From Betaproteobacteria bacterium (GTDB lineage Bacteria; Pseudomonadota; Gammaproteobacteria; Burkholderiales; Burkholderiaceae_C), in NCBI GenBank assembly GCA_025356445.1, contig JANXSZ010000024.1, positions 62,001 to 126,000 of the forward strand: a stretch of DNA of 64,000 bases, written 5' to 3'. The notes below the pieces were generated by a model that saw only the letters and a program-made list of their open reading frames with translations, did no database searches and had not been told where the DNA came from. This document shows positions 32,851 to 41,275 of the stretch, piece by piece. A program made the translations under genes and the position numbers. Each line of letters starts with the position of its first letter. Position 1 is the first letter of the stretch.

Positions 32851-32939
32851 GCGCTCTGCGTTGTACTTACCCCGTTGTTTTCACCTGTTTCCTTTCCCAT
32901 TTCTCAACCCTTCCACCCTTCTCCGTTACTGACGGCACC
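32851..32939. other. Pyrimidine-rich gap before hisA
   Basis: This gap between hisH and hisA is nearly all C and T from about 32875 to 32925. No clear Shine-Dalgarno precedes the hisA ATG. No terminator is visible. Confidence 0.4.
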
Positions 32940-33680
32940 ATGATTCTCATTCCCGCGATTGACTTAAAAGACGGCCACTGCGTTCGATTGAAGCAGGGCG
33001 ATATGGCCCAGTCCACCACTTTTGGCGAAGACCCCGCCGCTATGGCTCTCAAATGGGTGGCGACAGGCGCACGCCGTTTGCATCTGGTGGATTTGAATGG
33101 CGCTTTTGCGGGCAAACCGCAGAACTTCGCCGCCATCAAAGCCATTTTGAAAGCGGTGGGTGACGATATTCCAGTGCAATTGGGCGGCGGTATCCGGGAC
33201 CTGGACACCATTGAAAAGTACATCGACGGTGGCCTGCGCTACGTCATTATTGGTACCGCAGCGGTCAAAAATCCTGGCTTTTTGAAGGACGCATGCAGCG
33301 CCTTTGGTGGCCACATCATTGTCGGTCTGGACGCCAAAGACGGCAAAGTTGCGACCGATGGCTGGAGCAAACTCACCGGCCATGAGGTCGTTGATTTGGC
33401 CAAAAAGTTTGAAGACTGGGGCGTGGAATCCATCATCTACACCGACATTGGCCGCGACGGCATGTTGTCGGGTATCAACATCGACGCCACCGTCAAACTC
33501 GCTCAGGCATTGACCATTCCCGTAATTGCGTCGGGCGGCTTGGGCAGCATGTTGGACATCGAACAGCTCTGCGCGGTGGAGTCCGAAGGCGTTGAAGGCG
33601 TTATCTGTGGTCGTGCGATTTACTCTGGCGATCTGGATTTTGCGGCTGCGCAAGCGCGGGCTGACGAGTTGGCCGAGTGA
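32940..33680 (+). CDS. hisA: Phosphoribosylformimino-AICAR ribotide isomerase
   Basis: HisA is the (beta/alpha)8-barrel isomerase of step four in histidine synthesis. The start [19 protein letters not shown] includes the catalytic Asp of the first strand. [34 protein letters not shown] and [16 protein letters not shown] are the phosphate-binding half-barrel repeats. At 246 residues the length is normal. The leader is pyrimidine-rich. Confidence 0.95.
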   Translation: MILIPAIDLKDGHCVRLKQGDMAQSTTFGEDPAAMALKWVATGARRLHLVDLNGAFAGKPQNFAAIKAILKAVGDDIPVQLGGGIRDLDTIEKYIDGGLRYVIIGTAAVKNPGFLKDACSAFGGHIIVGLDAKDGKVATDGWSKLTGHEVVDLAKKFEDWGVESIIYTDIGRDGMLSGINIDATVKLAQALTIPVIASGGLGSMLDIEQLCAVESEGVEGVICGRAIYSGDLDFAAAQARADELAE

Positions 33681-33683
33681 CCC

Positions 33684-34562
33684 TTGCTGACCTTTGTAAC
33701 TGCGAACAGCACTTTGCCTGAAATTGGTTTAAACCTGCCCGCTGGCGACCATGTGCGTATCGCGTTGCATGGCGCGCATGTGCTGTCATGGCAGACCGCT
33801 GACGGCCAAGAGCGACTCTACCTCAGTCCCAAGGCAGTACTGGATGGCCAAAGTCCCATTCGCGGCGGCGTCCCCGTGTGTTTTCCGCAGTTCAACAACC
33901 GCGTTTTAGGTGATGTGGTTTTGCCCAAGCATGGCTTTGCACGTACCTCGTTGTGGCAGTTGGAAAGCCAAACAGCATCGCCCATCGAGGCCATTGCCAC
34001 CCTGACGTTGCAAGACAGTCCGCAAACCCGTGCCTTTTGGCCTTGTGCTTTCGCCGCACAGTTGCAAGTGCGGTTGACCTCGGGGCAGCTGCGCCTTGAG
34101 TTTTCGGTGCGCAACACCGATGCTGTGGCGTGGCCGTTCGCGCTGGCTTTACACACCTATTTGCAGGTGAGCGGGATCACCCAAGCGATGTTGCACGGCC
34201 TCCAAGGTCAAATTTACTGGGATGCCGTGCAGCATTTGCAGGACATGACTGTACGTCAGCCTCAAGCTGAGGCTGGACTGACCTTTGCCAGCGAGATGGA
34301 TCGCGTTTACGCCGCTGCAGCAGCTGCTTTGCCAACTTTGGTTTTGCACGACAAAACCGGTGCCTTGCAGATCACCCAAAGCCCTAACCTCACCGAAACC
34401 GTGGTCTGGAACCCTGGCCCTGTATTGTGTGCGGCACTTGCCGATATGCCTGATGATGGCTATAAGCACATGCTGTGCGTAGAGGCGGCACGGATTGATG
34501 CACCCATCACCCTGCATCCTGGTGAGTCGTGGACGGGCTGGCAGCAGCTGACAGCGATCTAA
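33684..34562 (+). CDS. D-hexose-6-phosphate mutarotase / aldose 1-epimerase family
   Basis: This 292-residue protein matches the YeaD-like glucose-6-phosphate 1-epimerase group. SPIRGGVPVCFPQFN and PKHGFARTSLWQLE hold the substrate-binding Arg and His. ALHTYLQV and CVEAARIDAPITLHPGESWTGWQQ match the C-terminal part. TTG 33684 is the only reasonable start, three bases after the hisA stop. It lies inside the his cluster but is not a histidine enzyme. Its role there is unexplained. Confidence 0.85.
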   Translation: MLTFVTANSTLPEIGLNLPAGDHVRIALHGAHVLSWQTADGQERLYLSPKAVLDGQSPIRGGVPVCFPQFNNRVLGDVVLPKHGFARTSLWQLESQTASPIEAIATLTLQDSPQTRAFWPCAFAAQLQVRLTSGQLRLEFSVRNTDAVAWPFALALHTYLQVSGITQAMLHGLQGQIYWDAVQHLQDMTVRQPQAEAGLTFASEMDRVYAAAAAALPTLVLHDKTGALQITQSPNLTETVVWNPGPVLCAALADMPDDGYKHMLCVEAARIDAPITLHPGESWTGWQQLTAI

Positions 34563-34625
34563 GTCACCATCGCGCTCTGTCACCGTTATTCTTCTGTTGT
34601 TTTTCTCCCTTGAGGTTCTCCTGCC

Positions 34626-35405
34626 ATGCTAGCCAAACGCATCATCCCCTGCCTGGACGTGACCGGCGGTCGCGTCGTCAAAGGCATTAATTTTGTCGAA
34701 CTGCGGGACGCTGGCGATCCGGTGGAGATTGCAGCCCGCTACAACTTGCAAGGCGCAGACGAGTTGACTTTTCTCGATATCACCGCCACCAGCGATGGCC
34801 GTGATTTGATTTTGCCCATCATCGAAGCCGTGGCTTCTCAGGTCTTTATTCCGTTGACGGTGGGGGGCGGCGTGCGCACCGTGGCGGATGTGCGGCGCTT
34901 GCTCAATGCGGGGGCGGACAAAGTCAGCTTCAATTCTGCGGCTATCACCAACCCCCAGGTGATTGAAGAGGCCTCGCAAAAATACGGTGCCCAAGCCATC
35001 GTGGTCGCCATCGACGCTAAACGCCGCAGCGCGGAAGACGAGGCTGTTCGTGGCCCTGGCTGGGACGTGTACAGCCACGGTGGACGCAAGAACACGGGCC
35101 TTGATGCCGTTGCTTGGGCGACCGAAATGGCGCGGCGCGGGGCCGGTGAAATTTTGCTGACCAGCATGAACCGTGACGGCACCAAATCTGGTTTTGATTT
35201 GGCATTGACCCGTGCCGTGAGTGATGCTGTTAGCGTGCCGGTGATCGCCTCTGGCGGTGTGGGCAACCTGGATCATCTGGCCGATGGTGTGCAGCAAGGC
35301 GGTGCTGATGCGGTATTGGCTGCCAGCATCTTCCACTACGGCGAGTACACCGTGGGGCAAGCCAAAGCACGCATGGCTGAACGGGGTATTCCCGTCAGAA
35401 TTTAA
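34626..35405 (+). CDS. hisF: Imidazole glycerol phosphate synthase, cyclase subunit
   Basis: HisF uses HisH-derived ammonia to make IGP and AICAR. The N-terminal [20 protein letters not shown] contains the catalytic Asp11. [17 protein letters not shown] and [15 protein letters not shown] (second catalytic Asp) and [17 protein letters not shown] match the barrel. At 259 residues the length is normal. GAGG lies about ten bases before the ATG in a pyrimidine-rich leader. Confidence 0.96.
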   Translation: MLAKRIIPCLDVTGGRVVKGINFVELRDAGDPVEIAARYNLQGADELTFLDITATSDGRDLILPIIEAVASQVFIPLTVGGGVRTVADVRRLLNAGADKVSFNSAAITNPQVIEEASQKYGAQAIVVAIDAKRRSAEDEAVRGPGWDVYSHGGRKNTGLDAVAWATEMARRGAGEILLTSMNRDGTKSGFDLALTRAVSDAVSVPVIASGGVGNLDHLADGVQQGGADAVLAASIFHYGEYTVGQAKARMAERGIPVRI

Positions 35406-35446
35406 AGCGAAATTGGCTTCTTGTCATGGATAAATGGTCATCGCCC

Positions 35447-35463
35447 GCTATGAAAAAAATAGC
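35447..35463. repeat. RCTAY-N7-RTAGY repeat containing the yfiR start codon
   Basis: GCTAT-GAAAAAA-ATAGC, a perfect inverted repeat; its internal ATG (35450) is the preferred yfiR start. Confidence 0.6.
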
Positions 35464-36019
35464 TCATTGCGGGGTGATTGTGACTTTGTTCATGGCCAAC
35501 GCGTGGCCACAGCCGGTATTGCCAGCCGTACCAACCGTGCCGGGCTTGGCCCTTGTTCAGTTGGCTTCTGTGGTGAGTGGCATTGTCAGCTACACCCGCT
35601 GGCCCTCTGCTTCCCATCCGATTCGATTGTGTGTATTGGGTCATCCCGGTTTGCTGGAGCAGCTTGCACTGGTGGGGCCATCTGCGCCGGGTCCACGGCC
35701 TGTGGCGGTGCAAACGATCCAGACGAACGAGGACGTGCTGCGGCTGTGCGATGCGGTCTATGTGGCCGCCATGCCACCTGAAAACGCACGGCGGCTGCTG
35801 CGTCAAGTGGTGGGAAGCCCCGTGCTGACGGTGGGCGAAGGCGCTGAATTTTGCTCGGATGGCGGCATGTTTTGTGTCGAACCCAGCATTGAAAAACCAT
35901 TGACTCAGCCGGCAGCACAGCGTTTTTCTGCCAATCTGGACGCCATTTCGCGCAGTGGCTTACGTGTGAATCCACAGGTCTTGCGCTTGGCGCGGGTACC
36001 CAAGGTGTCTGCGCCATGA
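35450..36019 (+). CDS. yfiR: YfiR-like periplasmic c-di-GMP signalling repressor (DUF4154)
   Basis: The product is assigned to the YfiR (DUF4154) family, the periplasmic inhibitor of the diguanylate cyclase YfiN. A signal peptide (MKKIAHCGVIVTLFMANAWP) is followed by IVSYTRWP, a usual opening of this family. The four mature-domain cysteines (RLCV, RLCD, and FCSDGGMFC with the pair seven residues apart) mirror the two disulfides known in YfiR. I choose ATG 35450 (189 residues). ATG 35426 would lengthen the signal n-region. The ATG is part of a 17-base repeat. The stop overlaps the yfiN start. Confidence 0.82.
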   Translation: MKKIAHCGVIVTLFMANAWPQPVLPAVPTVPGLALVQLASVVSGIVSYTRWPSASHPIRLCVLGHPGLLEQLALVGPSAPGPRPVAVQTIQTNEDVLRLCDAVYVAAMPPENARRLLRQVVGSPVLTVGEGAEFCSDGGMFCVEPSIEKPLTQPAAQRFSANLDAISRSGLRVNPQVLRLARVPKVSAP

Positions 36020-37296
36020 CGCTCACGCGTGAATCCTTGCTGGTCAAGCTGCGACGCGCCCACCTGCGCTTGGGTATCAGCGCGTTGGTCACAGCAGGCG
36101 CCATGCTGACACTGATTTCGTTTCTGACTTTGCGCGCCTATGTGAACCAAAATTTGAGCCTTATCGCCCGCTCCATGGCCTACACCGTCCAGGCTGCGGT
36201 AGTTTTTCGGGATACCGTTTCGGCCCAAGAGACGCTGGCGTTGATTGCTGAGCAAGAGGGCCTGTGGCAGGCTGAGTTGCGCGATACGGGCGGTGTCTTG
36301 TTGGCGCATTACCAATATCAGCAGAGCAGTCAAGTGGATGCGCTGGTGAGTGTGTTGGGGCAGAACATACTGTTGTACACGGCCAATGCCGATGTGGTGC
36401 ATGACGGCGCAGTGGTGGGGCGTATCAGTGTGCGTGGCAGTTTTGCGGTTTACGTACAGTTTTTCATGGAGGTACTGTTCGCCATTGGCCTGTGCCTGGC
36501 GCTGGTTGGTTTGATGGGTGCGCGTTTGTCCCGCCGGTTTGAGCGTGACATTGTTCAGCCGCTGGACAGTCTGGCCCGCCTCACCCGTACTGCCCGTATC
36601 AACCGCACCTTTTCTTTGCGCGCACCATCGGCACAAGTGCTGGAGATCCATGCCCTGAGCGAAGACTTCAATGCATTGCTGGACGAGATCCATGGGCATG
36701 AACTGGAGTTGCTCAAGCGGCAAAACAAGCTCCAGGCGGCTAACGAAGTGCTATCGCACCAAGCGTTTCATGACAGTTTGACGGGCTTGCCCAACCGGGC
36801 GCATTTTTTGGGTCGACTGGCCAATGCGATGGACGCCAGTGGGCCCGGTGGTACGCGTTTGGCTGTCATTTACATTGATTGCGACCATTTCAAAGAAATC
36901 AACGATACCCTGGGTCATGCCGCAGGCGATGAGGTTTTGGTGGAGTTTGCCCGCCGTCTTCGCCTTCATTTGCGCGAAGGTGATGCGGTAGCTCGGCTGG
37001 GCGGTGATGAGTTTGCCGTGATGCTGACCCCTTTGCGCAGCATCGACGATGCCAAGCACATTGCAGCCAAAGTGACCGAAGCCATGGCCGTACCCATACC
37101 CACGCAAACTGCGGGTGTGGTGCATACCAGTGCTACGCTGGGGGTAGCGGTGTTTCCTGACCATGGACAATCGTTAGACGGTCTTTTACGCTGTGCCGAT
37201 GCCGTGATGTACCGTGCAAAAAGGCTGAAGCGAGGTATTTACGCGGTGGCTGATGAGGGCGATGTGTTCGCCTCTCAGGCGGTCACTGCTACTTGA
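36016..37296 (+). CDS. yfiN: Membrane diguanylate cyclase, YfiN/TpbB-like
   Basis: This 426-residue inner-membrane enzyme makes c-di-GMP. A transmembrane segment (about residues 20-42), a periplasmic CHASE8-like domain (about 43-150) and a second transmembrane segment (about 152-172) are followed by a HAMP domain with RRFERDIVQPLDSLARL. The catalytic GGDEF is intact at residues 329-333. A product-inhibition RxxD (Arg320, Asp323) lies five residues before it. Together with the flanking YfiR-like and OmpA-lipoprotein genes this matches the YfiBNR arrangement. The stop overlaps the next start. Confidence 0.88.
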   Translation: MTLTRESLLVKLRRAHLRLGISALVTAGAMLTLISFLTLRAYVNQNLSLIARSMAYTVQAAVVFRDTVSAQETLALIAEQEGLWQAELRDTGGVLLAHYQYQQSSQVDALVSVLGQNILLYTANADVVHDGAVVGRISVRGSFAVYVQFFMEVLFAIGLCLALVGLMGARLSRRFERDIVQPLDSLARLTRTARINRTFSLRAPSAQVLEIHALSEDFNALLDEIHGHELELLKRQNKLQAANEVLSHQAFHDSLTGLPNRAHFLGRLANAMDASGPGGTRLAVIYIDCDHFKEINDTLGHAAGDEVLVEFARRLRLHLREGDAVARLGGDEFAVMLTPLRSIDDAKHIAAKVTEAMAVPIPTQTAGVVHTSATLGVAVFPDHGQSLDGLLRCADAVMYRAKRLKRGIYAVADEGDVFASQAVTAT

Positions 37297-37859
37297 AAGT
37301 GGTTATGCAATTTAGGCGATTTCCCCCTTTTCTTTTGCTGCTGAAATCGGCTGTAGCAGGCGTTTTGCTTAGCGCTGCCCTGTGCGGCTGCCAGACTGCG
37401 CCTGTAGCAGTCCCTTCTGTTGCGGTTGTGCGGCCTGCGACCTTCAATGCCGCGCAAGTCGCCGCGTTGAAAGACATGGGTTTTACCCAAAATACAGAGG
37501 ACAGCCAGGATTGGGCGTTGGATTTCTCTGACAGCAAGCTTTTGTTCAACACCGCCGATGACACCCTGAATGCAACAGGGCGTGTTTTCGTCACGGATAT
37601 TGCCAAAGGACTTGTCAAAATTGGTATCAACCAGGTGCGGGTAGAGGGGCATACCGACAGCGAAGGTGGGCAGGCTTTGAACCAGGCGCTCTCATTGCGC
37701 AGGGCTGAGCATGTCGCGCGTCAACTGGTTCAAAACGGTTTTGTGGATGGCGGCGTGGCACGCACTGGTTTTGGGCTGTCCAAACCCATCGCCAGCAATG
37801 CTACCGTGGAAGGCCGTGCCCAGAATCGTCGTGTGACTCTGATCGTGATGGCCGAGTAA
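37293..37859 (+). CDS. yfiB: OmpA-domain lipoprotein, YfiB-like
   Basis: The 188-residue product has a lipoprotein signal ending in LCGC, then a linker and a C-terminal OmpA peptidoglycan-binding domain. The VEGHTDSEGG and LSLRRAEHVARQLV segments carry the Asp and Arg that contact diaminopimelate. In the known YfiBNR system the outer-membrane YfiB sequesters YfiR and releases YfiN. TTG 37293 overlaps the yfiN stop, and ATG 37305 is an alternative. The assignment rests mainly on gene order, because OmpA domains are widespread. Confidence 0.8.
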   Translation: MKVVMQFRRFPPFLLLLKSAVAGVLLSAALCGCQTAPVAVPSVAVVRPATFNAAQVAALKDMGFTQNTEDSQDWALDFSDSKLLFNTADDTLNATGRVFVTDIAKGLVKIGINQVRVEGHTDSEGGQALNQALSLRRAEHVARQLVQNGFVDGGVARTGFGLSKPIASNATVEGRAQNRRVTLIVMAE

Positions 37860-37877
37860 ATCACCGACAATCCCCGT

Positions 37878-38279
37878 ATGAACTGGTTAAACGATGTGAA
37901 GTGGGACGCGCAAGGCCTGGTGCCTGTGATTGCGCAAGAGCAGAGCAGTGGCGATGTGCTGATGTTCGCCTGGATGAACCGCGAAGCGCTGCAAAAAACC
38001 GCCGAGCTGGGCCGGGCGGTGTACTTCAGCCGTTCTCGCAAGCGGCTGTGGTTCAAAGGTGAAGAGTCTGGCCATGTGCAAACGGTGCATGACATGCGCA
38101 TGGACTGCGATAACGATGTGATCTTGCTCAAGGTCACGCAAACCGGCCACGAGCCGGGGATCGCTTGCCATACGGGGCGTCACAGCTGCTTTTTTCAGAA
38201 ATATGAACACGATACCCAAGGCGGCACATGGAAATCGGTTGAGCCGGTCTTGAAAGACCCCGAATCCATCTACAAATAA
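37878..38279 (+). CDS. hisI: Phosphoribosyl-AMP cyclohydrolase
   Basis: HisI opens the purine ring of PR-AMP in step three of histidine synthesis. [39 protein letters not shown] (about residues 31-70) contains the family signature. The metal ligands are in [11 protein letters not shown] and the zinc Cys residues in [13 protein letters not shown]. The protein is 133 residues, single-domain, separate from HisE. It follows the YfiB-like gene by 18 bases and resumes the his order. Confidence 0.95.
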   Translation: MNWLNDVKWDAQGLVPVIAQEQSSGDVLMFAWMNREALQKTAELGRAVYFSRSRKRLWFKGEESGHVQTVHDMRMDCDNDVILLKVTQTGHEPGIACHTGRHSCFFQKYEHDTQGGTWKSVEPVLKDPESIYK

Positions 38280-38284
38280 TCCCA

Positions 38285-38677
38285 ATGACTTCTAATGATT
38301 CCCTGGCCCGCCTGAGTGCGGTGATTGAAAGCCGTAAAGCTGCCAACGGTGGCGATCCTGACACCAGCTATGTGGCTCGCCTGCTGCACAAAGGCTCCGA
38401 TGCCTTCCTGAAAAAAGTCGGTGAAGAAGCCACTGAAGTGGTGTTGGCGGCCAAAGATGCGGACTATGGCGGTGACCCTCAAAAAATCGTGAATGAAGTG
38501 GCCGATTTGTGGTTCCACACCCTCATCACGCTGGCCCACTACAACCTCACGCCAGCCCAAGTGATTGCCGAGCTGGAACGCCGCGAAGGCACCAGCGGCA
38601 TCGAAGAAAAGGCCTTGCGCAAGGTGCTCGCGCGCGAACAGTTGGAAGCAACGTCTAACGCAGGAGCATCCGCATGA
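38285..38677 (+). CDS. hisE: Phosphoribosyl-ATP pyrophosphatase
   Basis: HisE removes pyrophosphate from PR-ATP, step two of histidine synthesis. The MazG-like helical fold is shown by [31 protein letters not shown] and by [19 protein letters not shown], with acidic metal ligands. At 130 residues it is slightly long, with a C-terminal helix and tail. It starts five bases after hisI and overlaps the next gene (ATGA). Confidence 0.94.
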   Translation: MTSNDSLARLSAVIESRKAANGGDPDTSYVARLLHKGSDAFLKKVGEEATEVVLAAKDADYGGDPQKIVNEVADLWFHTLITLAHYNLTPAQVIAELERREGTSGIEEKALRKVLAREQLEATSNAGASA

Positions 38678-39069
38678 ACGATGTCATTGATGTCCAAGCC
38701 GTCAACCGCGATAAGGCCCAAAGCCTGAAGACAGTCGGTTGGATCAGCTATTTTCTGCACTTGCTGGTGGCTGTTGCTGCTGTGTTGCCTGGTGCCCAAA
38801 TGGGGGCGGGCCTGCTGTTGATCGCCTTGGCGATAGATCTGGTCAAAAAAGGTGAGGCTCAGGGCACTTGGCAGGCCAGCCATTTCTCTTGGCGCATCCG
38901 CTCAGTGCTTTGGGCCGGTTTGTTGTATGTGCTGACGGCGCCGTTGTGGCTGCTGTTTTTCGCACCTGGTTGGATTGCCTGGGGCATCATTTCAATCTGG
39001 TTCCTGTACCGCATTGTCAAAGGGATGGTGGCAATGAATGCCAGTGAGCCCGTTGGAGAATCGGTATGA
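38674..39069 (+). CDS. Small membrane protein (DUF4870-like)
   Basis: The 131-residue product has three or four hydrophobic segments (about residues 26-45, 48-62, 84-103 and 106-122). It resembles the Tic20/DUF4870-type small membrane proteins often found next to hisE in Comamonadaceae. The function is unknown. Its start overlaps hisE and its stop overlaps the HIT gene (ATGA), so it is co-expressed with both. Confidence 0.65.
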   Translation: MNDVIDVQAVNRDKAQSLKTVGWISYFLHLLVAVAAVLPGAQMGAGLLLIALAIDLVKKGEAQGTWQASHFSWRIRSVLWAGLLYVLTAPLWLLFFAPGWIAWGIISIWFLYRIVKGMVAMNASEPVGESV

Positions 39070-39458
39070 GTGTCTTGCACTCCCCTGCTCAGCCCCCCGT
39101 GCACGCACCAGAGAACTGCATTTTTTGCAAAATCATTGCGGGCAAAATACCGTCACGCAAGGTGTTTGAGGACGACGACGTGTTCGCTTTCCACGATATC
39201 AATCCTTGGGCACCTGTCCATTTTTTGCTGATTCCCAAGTTGCATATCCCGTCGATGGCACACCTTGCGCCAGAACACGAAGCATTGATCGGCAAAATGA
39301 TGGTGTTGGCGCCCAAGTTGGCGCTGCAAGAAGGCTGCAAGCCTTACCCTGAAGGCGGCTACCGCATTGTTACCAACACGGGTGCCGAGGGCGGGCAGGA
39401 AGTTCACCATTTGCATTTTCACGTGATGGGTGGCCCGCGCCCTTGGTTGCGTGGCTAG
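39066..39458 (+). CDS. HIT family nucleotide-binding protein
   Basis: This is a 130-residue histidine-triad protein of the HinT-like branch, likely a purine nucleoside phosphoramidase. The start ENCIFCKIIAGKIPSRKVFEDDDVFAFHDINPWAPVHFLLIPK (about residues 17-58) and the triad EVHHLHFHVMGG are clear. It stands between the his and tat genes, a common order in betaproteobacteria. Its physiological substrate is not deducible. Confidence 0.92.
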   Translation: MSVLHSPAQPPVHAPENCIFCKIIAGKIPSRKVFEDDDVFAFHDINPWAPVHFLLIPKLHIPSMAHLAPEHEALIGKMMVLAPKLALQEGCKPYPEGGYRIVTNTGAEGGQEVHHLHFHVMGGPRPWLRG

Positions 39459-39525
39459 AACACCGGTTGCGCAGTTTTTATTCTGCGCACCTTAGAATCT
39501 CAAATTCCTCAGGAGTATTGTTTAT

Positions 39526-39774
39526 ATGGGTTCCTTTTCTATCTGGCACTGGTTGATCGTGCTGTTGATCGTGGTGATGGTCTTTGGCACCAAAAAGCTC
39601 AAGAACATGGGTTCTGATTTGGGTGGTGCCGTCAAAGGCTTTAAAGATGGCATGAAAGACGGATCGGTTTCCGATGACGCCGCTGCTGCTGCTGCTGCGC
39701 CCGGTCAGGTCGCAAATGCCGCTGCTACAGCACAAAAAACCACGATTGACGTTGAAGCCAAGACCAAGTCTTGA
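39526..39774 (+). CDS. tatA: Twin-arginine translocase subunit TatA
   Basis: TatA forms the protein-conducting part of the Tat pathway. The [40 protein letters not shown] segment (residues 1-40) holds the N-terminal membrane helix, the FGTKK hinge and the amphipathic helix. The C-terminal tail is Ala-rich. At 82 residues the length is normal. A CAGGAG ribosome site precedes the ATG by about eight bases. An imperfect hairpin at 39468-39489 lies in the gap after the HIT gene. Confidence 0.94.
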   Translation: MGSFSIWHWLIVLLIVVMVFGTKKLKNMGSDLGGAVKGFKDGMKDGSVSDDAAAAAAAPGQVANAAATAQKTTIDVEAKTKS

Positions 39775-39800
39775 TGCCAAAATCTTGACACGTCTTATCA

Positions 39801-40286
39801 ATGATTGATCTCGGCATCTCCAAGATGGCGCTTATCGGTGCCGTGGCGCTGATCGTCATCGGCCCCGAAAAGTTGCCCCGCGTTGCCCGTACTGTGGGCA
39901 CTTTGCTAGGCAAGGCGCAGCGCTATGTGGCCGATGTGAAGGCAGAAGTCAGCCGCTCGATGGAGTTGGACGAACTCAAAAAAATGAAGGACACCGTGGA
40001 AAGTGCAGCACGTGACGTGCAAAACACCATCCACACCAGTGCCAGTGATTTTGAAAAGCAGTGGTCAGATGCCACCGGGGATACGCCCGCTCTGACTTCA
40101 GCACATTCTGATTTAATGGGCAACGACGCGTACACCGTCTATCCCGAATACAAGCGCCCTCAAAAGCACTGGCGCGTCAAGACCGGCGTGATGCCGCAGT
40201 GGTACAAAGCCCGTGCCGGTGTGCGCACCAAAGCCTTGTCTGGTGCCGCCCGCGTCGCGCGCTACCGCCCTCAAAAAACCGTTTGA
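39801..40286 (+). CDS. tatB: Twin-arginine translocase subunit TatB
   Basis: TatB, with TatC, forms the receptor for twin-arginine signal peptides. [33 protein letters not shown] includes the membrane helix, the GPEKLP hinge and the following amphipathic helix. A long charged region and a basic tail follow (161 residues in all). It follows tatA after 26 bases. The 3' end lies 40 bases before the preferred tatC start. Confidence 0.93.
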   Translation: MIDLGISKMALIGAVALIVIGPEKLPRVARTVGTLLGKAQRYVADVKAEVSRSMELDELKKMKDTVESAARDVQNTIHTSASDFEKQWSDATGDTPALTSAHSDLMGNDAYTVYPEYKRPQKHWRVKTGVMPQWYKARAGVRTKALSGAARVARYRPQKTV

Positions 40287-40326
40287 CCAGAGCCTGCGGC
40301 GTGCAAGCGCTGCCTTTTTGCATTCT

Positions 40327-41127
40327 ATGAGTGACTCTCCCCCACCTAAGAACGCCGACGATGAATTGGCCGGCAGCGAACAGCCGTTCGTCCAGCATTT
40401 GGTGGAGTTACGCGACCGCCTCATCAAGGCTGCTTTGGCCATCGGTATCGCAGCGGCTTGTCTGGCGCTGTTTCCTGGCCCGTCTGCGCTGTACGACATT
40501 CTTGCTGCGCCGCTGATCGCCCACCTGCCCAAGGGCGCTACGCTGATCGCTACCAACGTGATCTCGCCGTTCGTCGTGCCCTTGAAAATCATGTTCATGG
40601 CCGCCTTCATGATCGCGTTGCCCATCGTGCTTTACCAGGTTTGGGCCTTTGTCGCACCCGGCCTGTATTCACATGAAAAGAAGCTGGTATTGCCTTTGGT
40701 GATTTCCAGCACGCTGCTGTTTTTTGCGGGCGTCGCGTTCTCGTACTACTTTGTGTTTGGTCAGGTGTTCAGTTTTATCCAGAGCTTTGCACCCAAGTCG
40801 ATCACGGCGGCGCCTGACATCGAAGAGTATTTGAGCTTTGTGATCGGCATGTTCCTGGCCTTCGGCTTGGCTTTTGAAGTGCCTGTTGCAGTCATTCTGG
40901 TGGTGCGCATGGGCTTGGTCAGCGTGGCCCAATTGCGTGAATACCGGGGTTACTTCTGGGTCGCTGCCGCTGTAGGTACAGCCCTGGTTACACCACCGGA
41001 TGCCGGTTCGATGATTATCTTGCTGATGGTCGTGGGGAGTCTGTATGAGGTCGGTATCCTGGCAGCTCAAATGTTCTTGAAGCACACCAAGGCACCTGAA
41101 GAGGCCAGCGAAGCCACGAATCCGTGA
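40327..41127 (+). CDS. tatC: Twin-arginine translocase subunit TatC
   Basis: TatC is the six-helix receptor of the Tat pathway. FVQHLVELRDRLIKAAL at the N-terminus is the signature loop, and YQVWAFVAPGLYSHEKK and the FGLAFEVPVAVILVVRMG segment match the family. I choose ATG 40327 (266 residues). The frame is open upstream to 40213, overlapping tatB, but family similarity begins after 40327. It is the last gene before a strong terminator. Confidence 0.94.
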   Translation: MSDSPPPKNADDELAGSEQPFVQHLVELRDRLIKAALAIGIAAACLALFPGPSALYDILAAPLIAHLPKGATLIATNVISPFVVPLKIMFMAAFMIALPIVLYQVWAFVAPGLYSHEKKLVLPLVISSTLLFFAGVAFSYYFVFGQVFSFIQSFAPKSITAAPDIEEYLSFVIGMFLAFGLAFEVPVAVILVVRMGLVSVAQLREYRGYFWVAAAVGTALVTPPDAGSMIILLMVVGSLYEVGILAAQMFLKHTKAPEEASEATNP

Positions 41128-41156
41128 GTGATTCGGGGGGCTGAGACTCTCAATTT

Positions 41157-41209
41157 GCCAGACACGCAGTGCAGGCTTGGCCTGTACTGCGTGTCTGGCT
41201 TGTTTTTTT
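41157..41209 (+). terminator. Strong terminator of the his-tat transcript
   Basis: A 20-base stem (41157-41176 pairing with 41180-41199, one G-T mismatch, loop TTG) is followed by TTGTTTTTTT. It lies 29 bases after tatC. This is the first convincing plus-strand terminator since 20835, so it may end a very long transcript. Confidence 0.88.
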
Positions 41210-41235
41210 GAAGCGGGAAGAAGCCTGTGTTTAAT

Positions 41236-41261
41236 GGCATGCCCACTTTTGCGGGCATGCC
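41236..41261 (-). terminator. Hairpin downstream of icd
   Basis: A perfect 9-base-pair stem GGCATGCCC/GGGCATGCC with an eight-base loop lies 15 bases after the minus-strand icd stop. A T-run is lacking on that strand, so it is only a possible terminator. Confidence 0.4.
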
Positions 41262-41275
41262 CAGGCCTACCTCCA

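Noticed and set aside
39468-39489. Hairpin TGCGCAG...CTGCGCA between the HIT gene and tatA as a terminator
   Set aside because: No T-run follows on either strand, the T-rich part is in the loop, and tatA follows closely.
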